NCBI RefSeq assembly: GCF_001553565.1
Contig: NZ_CP014228.1
Coordinates: 124,001 to 188,000 of the forward strand
Source of the DNA: Actinomyces radicidentis
Lineage (GTDB): Bacteria; Actinomycetota; Actinomycetes; Actinomycetales; Actinomycetaceae
Direction of reading: 5' to 3'
Length of the DNA stretch: 64,000 nucleotides
Shown: positions 1 through 8,324 of the stretch, in pieces
How the letters are laid out: each line of letters opens with the position of its first letter
Position numbering within the stretch: position 1 is the stretch's first letter
Made by a program: the position numbers and the translations under genes
The notes under the pieces: generated by a model
The model's database searches: none
What the model was told of the DNA's origin: nothing
What the model saw: the letters and a program-made list of their open reading frames with translations, nothing else

Positions 1-725
1 TCGAGCACCGTGGACATGCCGACGCAGTCGGCGCCCGCGGCGGCGAGCAGCCGCGTCTCGGCCATCGTCTGGTACTCCGGGCCGCGCACGGCGGCGTAGA
101 CGCCGCTGCGCTGCGTGAGGCCGCCGAGGACCGCCGCGAGCCCCGGGTCCCAGACGTCGCGCACGTCGACGAAGACGGTCCCGTCGAAGGGCGAGGCGCC
201 CGTGAGGTTGAGGTGGTCGGTCACCGTCATGACGTCGCCGAGCCGCCAGTCCCGCAGGCAGCCGTTGGCGTTGACGAGGACGGCCGCGCGCACGCCGGTG
301 GCGGCCGCGGCCCTCGCGAGGGCGACGACAGGGGCGCTCCCCCGCCCCTCGTACACGTGGGTGCGGCCGTAGGCGACGAGAACGCGCACGGTCCGCTCGC
401 CGTCGTCGGTCCGCACCCGACGCTCGTGGCTCGTCAGGCGGTCGACGTGCCCGGGGGCGACGGGCGCGCTGACGCCGGGCAGGTCCGACAGGGGCAGGGA
501 GGCGACGGGCTCGCCCCAGCCATCCAGGGCGCCGTCGGCCCCGGATCCGAGGACGACGAGGAGGTCGTGGCGCTCGGCGCCGGTGCGGCGGGCGATCTGG
601 TGGGCGGCCTCGAGGGCGGGCCGGGGTCCGGTCTCGCCCCCGGACTCGGCGAGGGCGGCGAGCAGATCAGGGTCGACGACGCCGTCGGGAGCGGGCACCG
701 GCGCCGAGGAGGACGCGGCGCTCAT
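1..725 (-). CDS. punA: Purine nucleoside phosphorylase, C-terminus cut by window edge
   Basis: Phosphorolysis of purine nucleosides to free base and ribose-1-phosphate in cytosolic purine salvage. The reading frame runs off the left edge, leaving about 241 residues. Family landmarks appear in order: LVVLGSG (phosphate loop), PGHVDRL, THVYEG, VNANGCLRD, VTDHLNL, GVYAAVRGPEYQTMAETR and GADCVGMSTV, which is the trimeric PNP/MTAP pattern. The ATG at 725-723 overlaps the stop of the upstream permease gene as ATGA, so the two are almost certainly one transcript and translationally coupled. Pairing with a nucleobase-type permease supports uptake plus salvage. Substrate specificity (inosine/guanosine or methylthioadenosine) cannot be read safely because the end is missing. 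Confidence 0.88.
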   Translation of the reverse strand, partial: MSAASSSAPVPAPDGVVDPDLLAALAESGGETGPRPALEAAHQIARRTGAERHDLLVVLGSGADGALDGWGEPVASLPLSDLPGVSAPVAPGHVDRLTSHERRVRTDDGERTVRVLVAYGRTHVYEGRGSAPVVALARAAAATGVRAAVLVNANGCLRDWRLGDVMTVTDHLNLTGASPFDGTVFVDVRDVWDPGLAAVLGGLTQRSGVYAAVRGPEYQTMAETRLLAAAGADCVGMSTVL

Positions 726-2203
726 CGGACGGCCCCGGTGGCGGCCTCCTGGCGGCGGACGCGGCCCGCGCCGAGGAGGAGGTGGCCGACGAGCCCGATG
801 AGCAGGGAGGCGAGGACGCCGAGGTTGGCGTAGGCCCAGTCCCCCTCGCGGCCGCCGATCGGGCCGAGGAGGTAGCCCTGCCAGGAGAGCCAGGAGGCGG
901 AGGAGTTGACGACGAGGCCCCAGCCGATGACCGAGCCGAGGACGACGAGGCCGATGGCCTCCCAGTTGACGGAGCCGTACACGCCGTCGGGCGTGAACAG
1001 GGCCGCCTCGTCGTAGTCCTTCCGGCGCAGGGCTGCCTCGGCGAGCATGACGCCCGCCCAGGCCGCGATGACGACGCCGAGGGTCGTGAGGAAGCCCTGG
1101 AAGGGGCCGAGGAAGTCGGAGGCGCCGAGGATGACGGCGATCGTGCCGACCGTCATGATCGTGGCGTCGATGGAGGTGGCGACGTGGCGCTTGACGGGAA
1201 GGCCGGTGGCGAGCAGCGACAGGCCCGAGGAGTACAGGTCCATGATGATGCCGCCGGCCAGGCCGAGGATGGCGACGACGGCGAAGGGCACGAGGAACCA
1301 CGTCGGCAGGATCGTCGTGAGGGCGCCGATGGGGTCGGAGTCGATGGCGGTGCCGAGGTCGGCGTCGGAGCCGACGAGGAGCGTTCCGGCGACGAGCAGG
1401 ACGACCACGGGCAGGGACGAGCCGATCGTCGTCCAGGCGATGACGCCGCCGGTGGAGGCGGTGCGCGGGAGGTAGCGGGAGTAGTCGGCGGCCGCGTTGA
1501 CCCAGCCGAGTCCGAAGCCGGTGGCGACCATGACGAGGGCGCCCACGACTGCCGCGGTCGAGCCAGGCGGGAGCGAGCTGATGACGCCCCAGTGGACGTG
1601 CCCGGCGACGAGGACGAGGTAGACGACGGTGAGGACGCCGGTGGCCCAGGTGATCCAGGTCTGGACCTTCATGATCGTGTCGAAGCCGAGGATGCCGGCG
1701 GAGGCCGCCAGACCGACGGTGAGGAGGAAACCGACGACCTGGGCGCCGTGCTCGTTGTGCCAGCCGAGCGCCTGGAGGACGGTGGCGGAGGCGAGCGTGG
1801 CGGTGACGCACAGGACCGTCTCCCAGCCGACGGTGAGGATCCAGGAGATCCCGGCGGACAGCCGGTTGCCGTTGTAGCCGAAGGCGGCGCGGGACAGGGC
1901 GAGGGTGGGGGCGCTCCCCCTCTTGCCGAGCACGGCGATGAAACCGCACAGGAGGAAGGAGACGACGACGCCGAGGACGCCGGCGAGCACCGCCTGCCAG
2001 AAGGACAGGCCGAAGCCGAGGACCCAGGCGCCCCAGGACAGGCCGAGGACGGAGACGTTCGCGGCGAACCACGGCATGAAGAGGTCGCTGGGGCGGCCCT
2101 TCCGGTCGGACTCGGCGATGACGTCGAGGCCCGCGTTCTCGATGCGGGAGGAAGCGGGCGCCTCCCCCGTCGGCTCGGGCTGGGGCACGGACGCTGAGGA
2201 CAT
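722..2203 (-). CDS. NCS1-family nucleobase permease (cytosine/purine type)
   Basis: Integral membrane importer of 493 residues, the usual length for nucleobase:cation symporter-1 proteins with about 12 membrane segments. The N-terminus carries the NCS1 signature region (residues about 35-75: DLFMPWFAANVSVLGLSWGA), followed by GFGLGWVNAAADYSRYLPR near the middle, which resembles the substrate region of CodB/PurP-like proteins. The ATG at 2203-2201 is preceded by AGGAG about 8 nt upstream. The frame is open much further upstream but that part is low-complexity arginine/glycine sequence without homology signals, so it is not used. The stop overlaps the PNP start, which suggests purine nucleobase or nucleoside import rather than cytosine, though the cargo is inference. 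Confidence 0.88.
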   Translation of the reverse strand: MSSASVPQPEPTGEAPASSRIENAGLDVIAESDRKGRPSDLFMPWFAANVSVLGLSWGAWVLGFGLSFWQAVLAGVLGVVVSFLLCGFIAVLGKRGSAPTLALSRAAFGYNGNRLSAGISWILTVGWETVLCVTATLASATVLQALGWHNEHGAQVVGFLLTVGLAASAGILGFDTIMKVQTWITWATGVLTVVYLVLVAGHVHWGVISSLPPGSTAAVVGALVMVATGFGLGWVNAAADYSRYLPRTASTGGVIAWTTIGSSLPVVVLLVAGTLLVGSDADLGTAIDSDPIGALTTILPTWFLVPFAVVAILGLAGGIIMDLYSSGLSLLATGLPVKRHVATSIDATIMTVGTIAVILGASDFLGPFQGFLTTLGVVIAAWAGVMLAEAALRRKDYDEAALFTPDGVYGSVNWEAIGLVVLGSVIGWGLVVNSSASWLSWQGYLLGPIGGREGDWAYANLGVLASLLIGLVGHLLLGAGRVRRQEAATGAVR

Positions 2204-2665
2204 GGGAGCGCTCCTGGGGACTCGGTCGGCGTGCTTCCGTCCGGTCGGGACGGCCCGCCCGGAGGGTCTCGTGCGCGACGGGGTGGTCGCGCACGTCAGT
2301 GCGCACAGGCTAGCGTTCCACGAGCCGCCCGGGGCGGGGAGGGCGCCCGGGGCGCCGTCACGGGCGGGCTGGGCACGCGCGTGCGGCGACGGGCGGGCGC
2401 CGCGGACGTCCGTGCGGACCGCGACCGGGACGGCGACGGCGCCGGCGCCCGATTGCCAGCCCCGTGCAGGCATAGGGTCATTGATAAGCGGCCTGCTACC
2501 GTCCTCGCCGTTCTGACCCTGACAGTTCTTGCGGCTACGTCGCCGGAGGCCGCCCCTGATCGATTCACCCGTCGCGTCGTGCGGCTCCCTGACCGCACGA
2601 TCCGTCCGGGTTCCTGTGACGATGGGGGCGTCTGCGCGCGCCGCCCACTCCGAAGGAGACCATTC
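2204..2665. other. 462-bp divergent intergenic region
   Basis: The region lies between the minus-strand permease and a plus-strand hypothetical gene. Near the permease it contains a 9-bp inverted repeat and a possible minus-strand -10 element. Near the plus gene there is only a ribosome binding site. Reading frames across it are arginine/proline-rich and show no family resemblance. I see no RNA gene. Confidence 0.5.
2271..2312 (-). promoter_or_regulatory. Candidate -10 element and operator/attenuator hairpin of the permease-PNP operon
   Basis: On the minus strand TAGCCT (2312-2307) fits an actinobacterial TANNNT -10. Just downstream, 2271-2279 (GTGCGCGAC) and 2286-2294 (GTCGCGCAC) form a perfect 9-bp inverted repeat with a 6-nt spacer, about 68 nt before the permease start. 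It would sit at the beginning of the transcript. No convincing -35 is visible. Confidence 0.35.
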
Positions 2666-4165
2666 GTGCCCACCCGTGACGACGTCCTCCGCATCGCCGG
2701 CCTCGCCGAGGGCACGGGCCCCGGGAGCCGGCAGATCGAGCTCGCCGAGTCCCTCCTCGCCAGCTCGACCGCCCTGGGAGACGCCGACCTCGTCGTGCGC
2801 GCCCACATGCTCCTCACGGAGGCCTACCGCAAGGGCGGCGACGAGTGGAGCGCGATCGAGCCCTTCGTGTGGACCGTCGCCCGCGCCACTGAGAGACCGG
2901 ACCTCTTCAGCCGCGAGGACCTGCTCGTCCTCTCGCACGTCTACACCCACGTCGTCGTCATCGCCGCGTCCAACCCGGCGGCGTCGTCCCATCAGGTGGC
3001 CTCGCTCCTCGCGGCCTTCGCACGCTACACGGAGAGGCTCGACCTGCCCCGGCGTCCCCTCGACGAGGCCACCTACACGGCCTCCGTCCTCCTGGGCCGG
3101 CACGGCGACGCCGACGACCAGCTCCGCGCCCTCGCGGAGGGCGAGGACCTGTCCGCGCGCGACGAGAGCGCGCGGATCACGCGGGTCGTCGACGACCTCC
3201 TGCGCCGTGGCCGGACGGAGGAGGCGCTGCGCGCCGCCCGGCACGTCCTCGACGGCACGCTGCGCTCCGCGACCCAGCCGCGCAACACCCTCGCCCAGGT
3301 GCTCCTCCCCCTCGTCGAGTCGGGGCGGCCCGAGCGCGCCTGGGACGCGCACCTGGGCTCCTACGCCCTGCACCGCCAGTCCCCGTCCAAGGCCGCCTGG
3401 CTCAAGGAGCACCTGTCCTACCTGGCCCTGACGGGTCAGCTCGAGCGCGGCATGAGGCTGCTGCGCCGCCACGGGAGCTGGACGGCGAGCACGGACGCCG
3501 CCTCGGACCTCCTCGACATGCTCCAGGGGGCCGTCCTCGTCCTGCGCGAGGTCGAGATGGCCGCGCGCGAGGCGCCCGAGGGCGGACTGTGGATGCCGAC
3601 GCGCCTCGAGATGCCCGCGAGCCCCAAGTGGCGCCCCTCGGCCTACGTCAGCCTCTCGATGGACCTGCCGACGGCGCTCGCCGCCACGTGCGAGTGGGTC
3701 GGGATGCTCGCGGCCGCCTTCGACGAGCGCAACGGGAACGACGCCGTCTCCACGGAGGTCGGCGAGTGGCTCGAGCGGCCGAGGCTGCTCGAGGGGCCGG
3801 GCACGGAGCACGTCGTCCGGCTCGTGCACGGGCTCGAGCCGCTGCCCGGCGACGTCCCGGCCGTCCCCGCCGTACCGCTCGACGCGGCGCTCACCCGAGC
3901 GGTGGAGAAGGCCGGCGAGGCGCTCGCCTCCCACCGCCCGTCGCTCGCGATCACGCCGATGGTGGCGCTCGCGCGCGCCCTGGAGGACCGCGGGCGCCTC
4001 ATCGAGGCCTCCGACGCCCTCGAGGTCGCCCACGAGATCGCCGCCGCCTCCGGGAGCCGTCGCGCCCCGGCGCTGGCCCGCGGGGTGCGGCGGATGCTGG
4101 GCGCGGCGGCGGCGAGCCTTGAGGAGCCCGAGCGGGCCGTGACCCCGAGCGGGCCGAGCTGCTGA
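2666..4165 (+). CDS. Hypothetical helical-repeat (TPR-like) protein
   Basis: I do not recognise a named family. The product is 499 residues, soluble, without signal peptide or membrane segments, and built of alternating short helices (for example residues 30-75 and 150-200 with LLRRGRTEEALRAARHVLDG), which resembles tetratricopeptide-type scaffolds. The last third, around SLAITPMVALARALEDRGRLIEASDALEVAHEIAA, again reads as paired helices. GTG at 2666 is chosen because AAGGAGA lies 7 nt upstream; earlier in-frame starts lie in low-complexity sequence. It converges with the LuxR-type regulator 36 bp away, whose middle is also helical repeats, so a shared signalling role is possible but unproven. 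Confidence 0.65.
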   Translation: MPTRDDVLRIAGLAEGTGPGSRQIELAESLLASSTALGDADLVVRAHMLLTEAYRKGGDEWSAIEPFVWTVARATERPDLFSREDLLVLSHVYTHVVVIAASNPAASSHQVASLLAAFARYTERLDLPRRPLDEATYTASVLLGRHGDADDQLRALAEGEDLSARDESARITRVVDDLLRRGRTEEALRAARHVLDGTLRSATQPRNTLAQVLLPLVESGRPERAWDAHLGSYALHRQSPSKAAWLKEHLSYLALTGQLERGMRLLRRHGSWTASTDAASDLLDMLQGAVLVLREVEMAAREAPEGGLWMPTRLEMPASPKWRPSAYVSLSMDLPTALAATCEWVGMLAAAFDERNGNDAVSTEVGEWLERPRLLEGPGTEHVVRLVHGLEPLPGDVPAVPAVPLDAALTRAVEKAGEALASHRPSLAITPMVALARALEDRGRLIEASDALEVAHEIAAASGSRRAPALARGVRRMLGAAAASLEEPERAVTPSGPSC

Positions 4166-4201
4166 CGAGGCTGCCGGAGCCACCGTCCTGCGGCGGGTCG
4201 G

Positions 4202-6742
4202 TTACTTGAGCAGGCCCATGGAGCGCGCGACCTGGACCGCGCTCGCGCGGTCGTGCACGCCGAGGCGCTTGTAGAGGGCCTTCGCGGTGGAGCGCACGGT
4301 CTCGACGCCGAGGAAGAGGTCGTCGGCGATCTGCCCGAGGGTGCCGCCGCCGACGAGCCCGTGCAGGACGTCCTGCTGACGGGGTGTGAGGACGACGTCT
4401 CGCGCGGGGCCGGGCTCGGCCGGCCCCTCAATGGTGAGGCCGGGCAGCGAGGCCAGGGTCGGGTCCAGGGAGGACAGGACCGTCTCGCGGCACACGGCCG
4501 GGAGCAGGGCGAGGGTGGCCAGGGAGTCCTGCCACTCGCGCAGGTGCAGGAGCGTGTCCGGGGTGCGGGTCGGGTCGGCGCGGTTGAGGGCGCCGGCGCG
4601 GATGCCGTGGGCGAGGAGGCGCCAGCGGTCCAGGGACGTCGGCATCTCGGTCATGCGCGCGACGAGGTTCTGGGCGGACTCGAGGTGGTCGAGGTTGAGC
4701 TCGATGCCTGCCTGGATGACGAGGGAGAGCTCGGTGGGGATCGTCCCGCCGTCGAGCCACCGCTGGGCGGCCTGGTTGCGGCCCTCGCGCACGTCGAGGA
4801 GCGCGAGCATGGCGTGCAGGGGCCACCACTCGAAGTCGTGGGAGTCGGTCCACCGCGAGCGCCCGAGGAAGGCCTGGACCCACTGGGCGGCGGTGATGGG
4901 GCCGTGCTGGAGGAGGAGGACGAGCGCCTCGGCCTCCAGCTCGTAGGGGGTGAAGCCCGTGTTGATGTCGATCTCGGTGGTGGCCAGGGAGAAGCGGGGC
5001 GTCGAGTCCGCGCAGTACCGCCGGGCGATGTGGACGATGTGCTCGGGCTCGCCGTCGCGGGACCCGACGTGGCGCACCTGGTTCTCGTAGAGGCCGATCT
5101 GGCTGCGGGCGCGGTCGTTGACGCCGGCGATGGTCGCCAGGAGCGCGGAGCGCGCGGTGAGGCCGATGCGCAGGGCGGGCGCTCGGTCGAGGTCGACGTC
5201 GGCCATCTCGCACAGCGACTGGGCGCGGTTGACGCAGGCCTGGGCGTCCGCGATGGAGGCCATGGACAGGCAGCCGTCCGCGGCGCCCATGAGGGCGAAG
5301 GCGAGCAGGGCGAGCTCGTCGGAGAAGTGCGGCGAGAGGTCGAAGGCGCGGGTGGCCTCGTCGTGGGCGGAGGCGGCGCGGGTGGCGAGCCAGCGGGCGC
5401 CGTCGGCGAGGGCCTCGCGGATGCCGTCGGTGGTCGCGCCGTGGACCGTGGAGACGCCGCCGACGAGGCGGTCGCGCAGGTCGACGAACTCGGGGCTGAT
5501 GAGGTCGGCGTCGGCCTGGGAGAGGAGGTGGAGGAGGTCGACCCAGGGCACGGGCAGGTCCGGGGGCAGCTCACGGCCCGCGAGCCAGTCGCGGGCGGCG
5601 GCGAGGTGGGGCCACTCGTCGGCGGGGACCTGCGTGGGCCACAGCGAGGCCAGCACGTGGCGCTGGCGCTCGGTGAGGAGGACGAGGGAGGGCATCTCGG
5701 CGGCGAGCACCTGGTCCAGGACGCTCCAGGCGCCCAGCGAGGTGGTGATGGAGATGCGGTCGAGGGCCGAGACGGGGACCTCGGGGCTCGCGGCGACCTG
5801 GGCGATGGTGCGGCGCAGGCGGCTGGCCTTGCGGGCGTCGGCGGCGACGGCGAGGCGGATGAGCTCGGCCGCCAGCGCGGGCGGGAAGGCGGGGTCCCCG
5901 GAGCCGACGGAGAAGATCGCGGAATCCTCGCGGGCCTCGCGCACCTGGGCGACGGTGACCTCGCGGGCGAGGACCTCGGAGGTGACGGCGGCCATCGTGC
6001 GCTCGGGCAGCGGCGCGATCCAGGCGTGCATGAGCCGCAGCGGCTCGTTGCGCACGGACTGGAAGGCGCGGGTGGCCCACTGGTGTGCGGCGACGACGAG
6101 GCGGGACTCCCCGCTCTCTGTCCCGCGGCGCGCCATGGCGCGGCGGGCGGCGACGGCGTTGAGGGAGCCCTCGCGCGGCGGGTGGACGGGGCGGGCGACG
6201 TCGTCGACGACGCCGAGGTCCTCGAGGGCGGCGGCCAGGAGGACGGGGACGCCGCCGGTGGCGCCCAGGACCTCGCGGCGCCAGACGACGTCGGAGGCGA
6301 CGGCGGGCGCGATGGCCTCGAGGTCGGCCTCGGTGACGAGGAGCCCCGTCGGTCCGATCTTGAGCTCGAAGCCGCCCAGGCGGCCGTCGAGGGGGTCGGC
6401 GTCGACCTCGGCGACGGCGATGACGGGGGTGGCCAGGGCGCCGGGGGCCATGGCCTCGACCATGAGGCGCTCGAGGGCGGCCCCGGTCTCGGGGTCCTCC
6501 CCGAGCCACTCGACCAGGACGGGACGGCGGCCGGGGAGGGAGCGGCGCAGGACGGCGACGTCGTCGACGCTCGTGACCCGGTGGCGGCGGTAGGCGCCGC
6601 CGATGGAGTCGAGGGCGGTCTCGACGATCTCGACGGGCCGGAACTCGTGGGGGCCGTGGATGAGCGCCGCGTCGGACTCGGCGAGCATGGCGGCGAGCCG
6701 CGGGGCGATCCGCGCGACGATGCGGTCCAGGACGTCGCTCAC
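4202..6742 (-). CDS. Large LuxR/MalT-like transcriptional regulator with degenerate P-loop
   Basis: DNA-binding regulator of 846 residues. The C-terminal 60 residues are a clear LuxR/GerE helix-turn-helix (LTPRQQDVLHGLVGG, IADDLFLGVETVRSTAKALYKRLGV). The middle is helical repeat. The N-terminal third resembles the STAND ATPase part of MalT/LAL regulators: LLVTEADLEAIAP and TGGVPVLLAAAL match conserved spots after the nucleotide site. Where a P-loop GxxGxGKT is expected, however, the protein reads IHGPHEFRPVE, so ATP binding is probably lost. The GTG start has GGAGGAGG about 10 nt upstream. The gene sits alone behind a good promoter with repeated TCACCC half-sites, so autoregulation is plausible. 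The target genes are unknown. Confidence 0.82.
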   Translation of the reverse strand: MSDVLDRIVARIAPRLAAMLAESDAALIHGPHEFRPVEIVETALDSIGGAYRRHRVTSVDDVAVLRRSLPGRRPVLVEWLGEDPETGAALERLMVEAMAPGALATPVIAVAEVDADPLDGRLGGFELKIGPTGLLVTEADLEAIAPAVASDVVWRREVLGATGGVPVLLAAALEDLGVVDDVARPVHPPREGSLNAVAARRAMARRGTESGESRLVVAAHQWATRAFQSVRNEPLRLMHAWIAPLPERTMAAVTSEVLAREVTVAQVREAREDSAIFSVGSGDPAFPPALAAELIRLAVAADARKASRLRRTIAQVAASPEVPVSALDRISITTSLGAWSVLDQVLAAEMPSLVLLTERQRHVLASLWPTQVPADEWPHLAAARDWLAGRELPPDLPVPWVDLLHLLSQADADLISPEFVDLRDRLVGGVSTVHGATTDGIREALADGARWLATRAASAHDEATRAFDLSPHFSDELALLAFALMGAADGCLSMASIADAQACVNRAQSLCEMADVDLDRAPALRIGLTARSALLATIAGVNDRARSQIGLYENQVRHVGSRDGEPEHIVHIARRYCADSTPRFSLATTEIDINTGFTPYELEAEALVLLLQHGPITAAQWVQAFLGRSRWTDSHDFEWWPLHAMLALLDVREGRNQAAQRWLDGGTIPTELSLVIQAGIELNLDHLESAQNLVARMTEMPTSLDRWRLLAHGIRAGALNRADPTRTPDTLLHLREWQDSLATLALLPAVCRETVLSSLDPTLASLPGLTIEGPAEPGPARDVVLTPRQQDVLHGLVGGGTLGQIADDLFLGVETVRSTAKALYKRLGVHDRASAVQVARSMGLLK

Positions 6743-6838
6743 GTCTTCCGAGCCTCCTCCGGTCGCCGGTGCCTGCGTCCCGCCGACCGGGTGAGTCCGG
6801 GGCGGTCGGGTCGCCGACGGCGTGCGGCGACCCGCGGA

Positions 6839-6867
6839 AGCCTAGCCCTCGGGGTTCACCCACTCAA
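6839..6867 (-). promoter_or_regulatory. Promoter of the LuxR-type regulator gene
   Basis: Minus strand: -35 TTGAGT (6867-6862), exactly 17 nt, then -10 TAGGCT (6844-6839). Predicted transcription start is near 6832, giving a leader of about 90 nt before the GTG start. Confidence 0.6.
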
Positions 6868-6883
6868 ATCACCCTCGGGTGAA
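6855..6883. promoter_or_regulatory. TCACCC repeat cluster, possible operator
   Basis: Three copies of the same half-site lie over and just upstream of the -35: TTCACCC at 6855-6861, TCACCC at 6869-6874, and its inverse GGGTGA at 6877-6882. The last two form a 6+2+6 dyad. The position over a promoter suggests a regulator site, perhaps for the LuxR-type protein itself. Confidence 0.4.
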
Positions 6884-7039
6884 GTGACTGCAATGACGCC
6901 GTTCTGTGACCGTCATGGCATGTCGCTAGCGAGGAGCGAGGCCTTGCGGGATTCGCTCTCAGGGCAATTCGGCGCCCCCGCCGAGCGCAGGACGCCGCCG
7001 TCTGGGAGGCTCGCGTCACATCTGATGGAAGGAGCCGAC

Positions 7040-7234
7040 ATGGCTGACAGCGATTCGAAGTTCGACCAGGTGGCCGGCAAGCTCAAGGAGACCGCCGGGA
7101 AGGTCACCGGGGACAAGGAGACTGAGACGGAGGGCCGCCTCCAGAACGCCGACGGCCAGGTCGCCGAGAAGGTCGACGACGCCAAGGCCACGCTCAAGGG
7201 CGTCGCCGACCACCTCAGCGGCAAGGACGAGTGA
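7040..7234 (+). CDS. CsbD-like stress protein
   Basis: Small hydrophilic 64-residue protein of the CsbD family, which is widespread and usually induced by general stress; its molecular role is not established. The pattern KFDQVAGKLKETAGKVTGDKETETEGRL is typical, followed by a second amphipathic half, VAEKVDDAKATLKGVADHL. ATG 7040 is chosen over an in-frame ATG at 7025 because AAGGAG (7029-7034) is correctly spaced only for the former. Stands alone between the regulator promoter and a strong terminator. A weak promoter-like pair, CTGTGA (6904-6909) and TAGCGA (6927-6932), lies upstream. Confidence 0.85.
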   Translation: MADSDSKFDQVAGKLKETAGKVTGDKETETEGRLQNADGQVAEKVDDAKATLKGVADHLSGKDE

Positions 7235-7291
7235 GCCGGGGCCCGCAGGCTCTCGACGAGCTCCTCGCTCGACGCTCTCAGGAGCGCTCTC

Positions 7292-7324
7292 GGCGCCCCC
7301 GGTCCCCCGCGGACCGGGGGCGCC
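7292..7324 (+). terminator. Terminator after the CsbD-like gene
   Basis: Perfect 14-bp stem (7292-7305 with 7311-7324), 5-nt loop, very GC-rich, without a T-run, as is common in actinobacteria. Confidence 0.6.
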
Positions 7325-7389
7325 GCCGTACCCGCCGCGGGTGAGACGCCGCCTGACAGCCCCGGTGCGGTCGTGCCACGATCCAGGAC

Positions 7390-8318
7390 GTGACCACGCC
7401 CGCCTCCCCACCCTCGGCCGCGTCGCTGCGCGCCGGGGTGCTCACCGTCGTCACCACCTCGGTCCTGTGGGGGACGACGGGCACGGCGGCGGCCTTCGCC
7501 CCGGACGCGGGACCGCTCGCGATCGGCTCGGCTGCCCTCGGGATCGGCGGGCTGCTCCAGGCCCTCATCGCGCTGCCGGCGCTGCACCGCGCCCGCGGGC
7601 CCCTGCGCTCACAGGCGCGGACCGTGGCGGTCGGGGCCGTCGCCGTCGCCGTCTACCCGCTGCCCTTCTACTCCTCGATGCGCCTGGCCGGGGTCGCCAT
7701 CGGCAGCATCGTTTCCCTGGCCCTCGCCCCGCTGGCGACCGGCGTCATCGAGCGCGTCGTCGGCGGGCGCAGGCTCGGGGCGCGGTGGCTGGCCTGCGCG
7801 CTCGTCGGGGCGCTCGGCGCCGGGCTGCTCGTCGTCTCGCGGGACGATGGCGGTGCGGGCTCACCGCTGCGGACCGCCGTCGGCGCCGCCTTCGGCGTCC
7901 TAGCCGCGGCCACCTACGCGGCCTACTCGTGGGTTTCGCACCGCCTCATGTCCGCGGGCACGCCCCGCGGCGCCGCGATGGGCGCCGTCTTCGGCGCGGG
8001 CGGCCTGCTCCTCATGCCCGTGCTGGCCGTGACGGGCGCGCCCCTGGTGGCGACGCGGGAGGCGACGGCGGTCGCCGTCTACATGGTGATGTCCCGATGT
8101 TCCTCGGCTACGTCGTCTTCGGCTTGGGCCTGGCCCGTGTGCCGGCGTCGACGGCGACGACCATCACGCTGCTCGAGCCCGCGGTGGCGGCGCTGCTCGC
8201 CGTCGCCGTACTCGGCGAGCGGTTGACCGTCCTCAGCTGGGCCGGGCTGGCGCTGCTCGCCGTCGTGCTGGTCGTGCTCGTGACGGGTCCGGCGAACGGG
8301 GACGGGCCGACGCCCTGA
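7390..8318 (+). pseudogene. EamA/DMT-family transporter, single frameshift
   Basis: Drug/metabolite-transporter-type permease with ten expected membrane segments. The first frame (from GTG 7390) gives about 233 good residues, including VLWGTTGTAAAFAPDAGP and FYSSMRLAGVAIGSIVSLALAPL. It then turns into arginine/serine nonsense near 8092. The missing last part, MFLGYVVFGLGLARVPASTA followed by TTITLLEPAVAALLAVAVLGERLT, is in the next frame and ends at 8318. One extra C in the CCC at 8092-8094 would restore SPMFLGY, so this is a one-base contraction. It may be a sequencing error, in which case the gene is an intact transporter of about 309 residues. No strong ribosome binding site is seen. Confidence 0.8.
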
Positions 8319-8324
8319 GGCGGT

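Noticed and set aside
2204..4183. Upstream extension of the permease frame to 4183 on the minus strand
   Set aside because: The extension is Arg/Gly-rich, antisense to the helical-repeat gene, and the permease has its own ribosome binding site and canonical N-terminus at 2203.
4253..7234. Very long plus-strand open frame opposite the LuxR-type gene
   Set aside because: It is Gly/Asp/Glu/Val-rich low-complexity translation antisense to a well-supported gene; only its last 64 codons (CsbD) are real. Such shadows are expected at this GC content.
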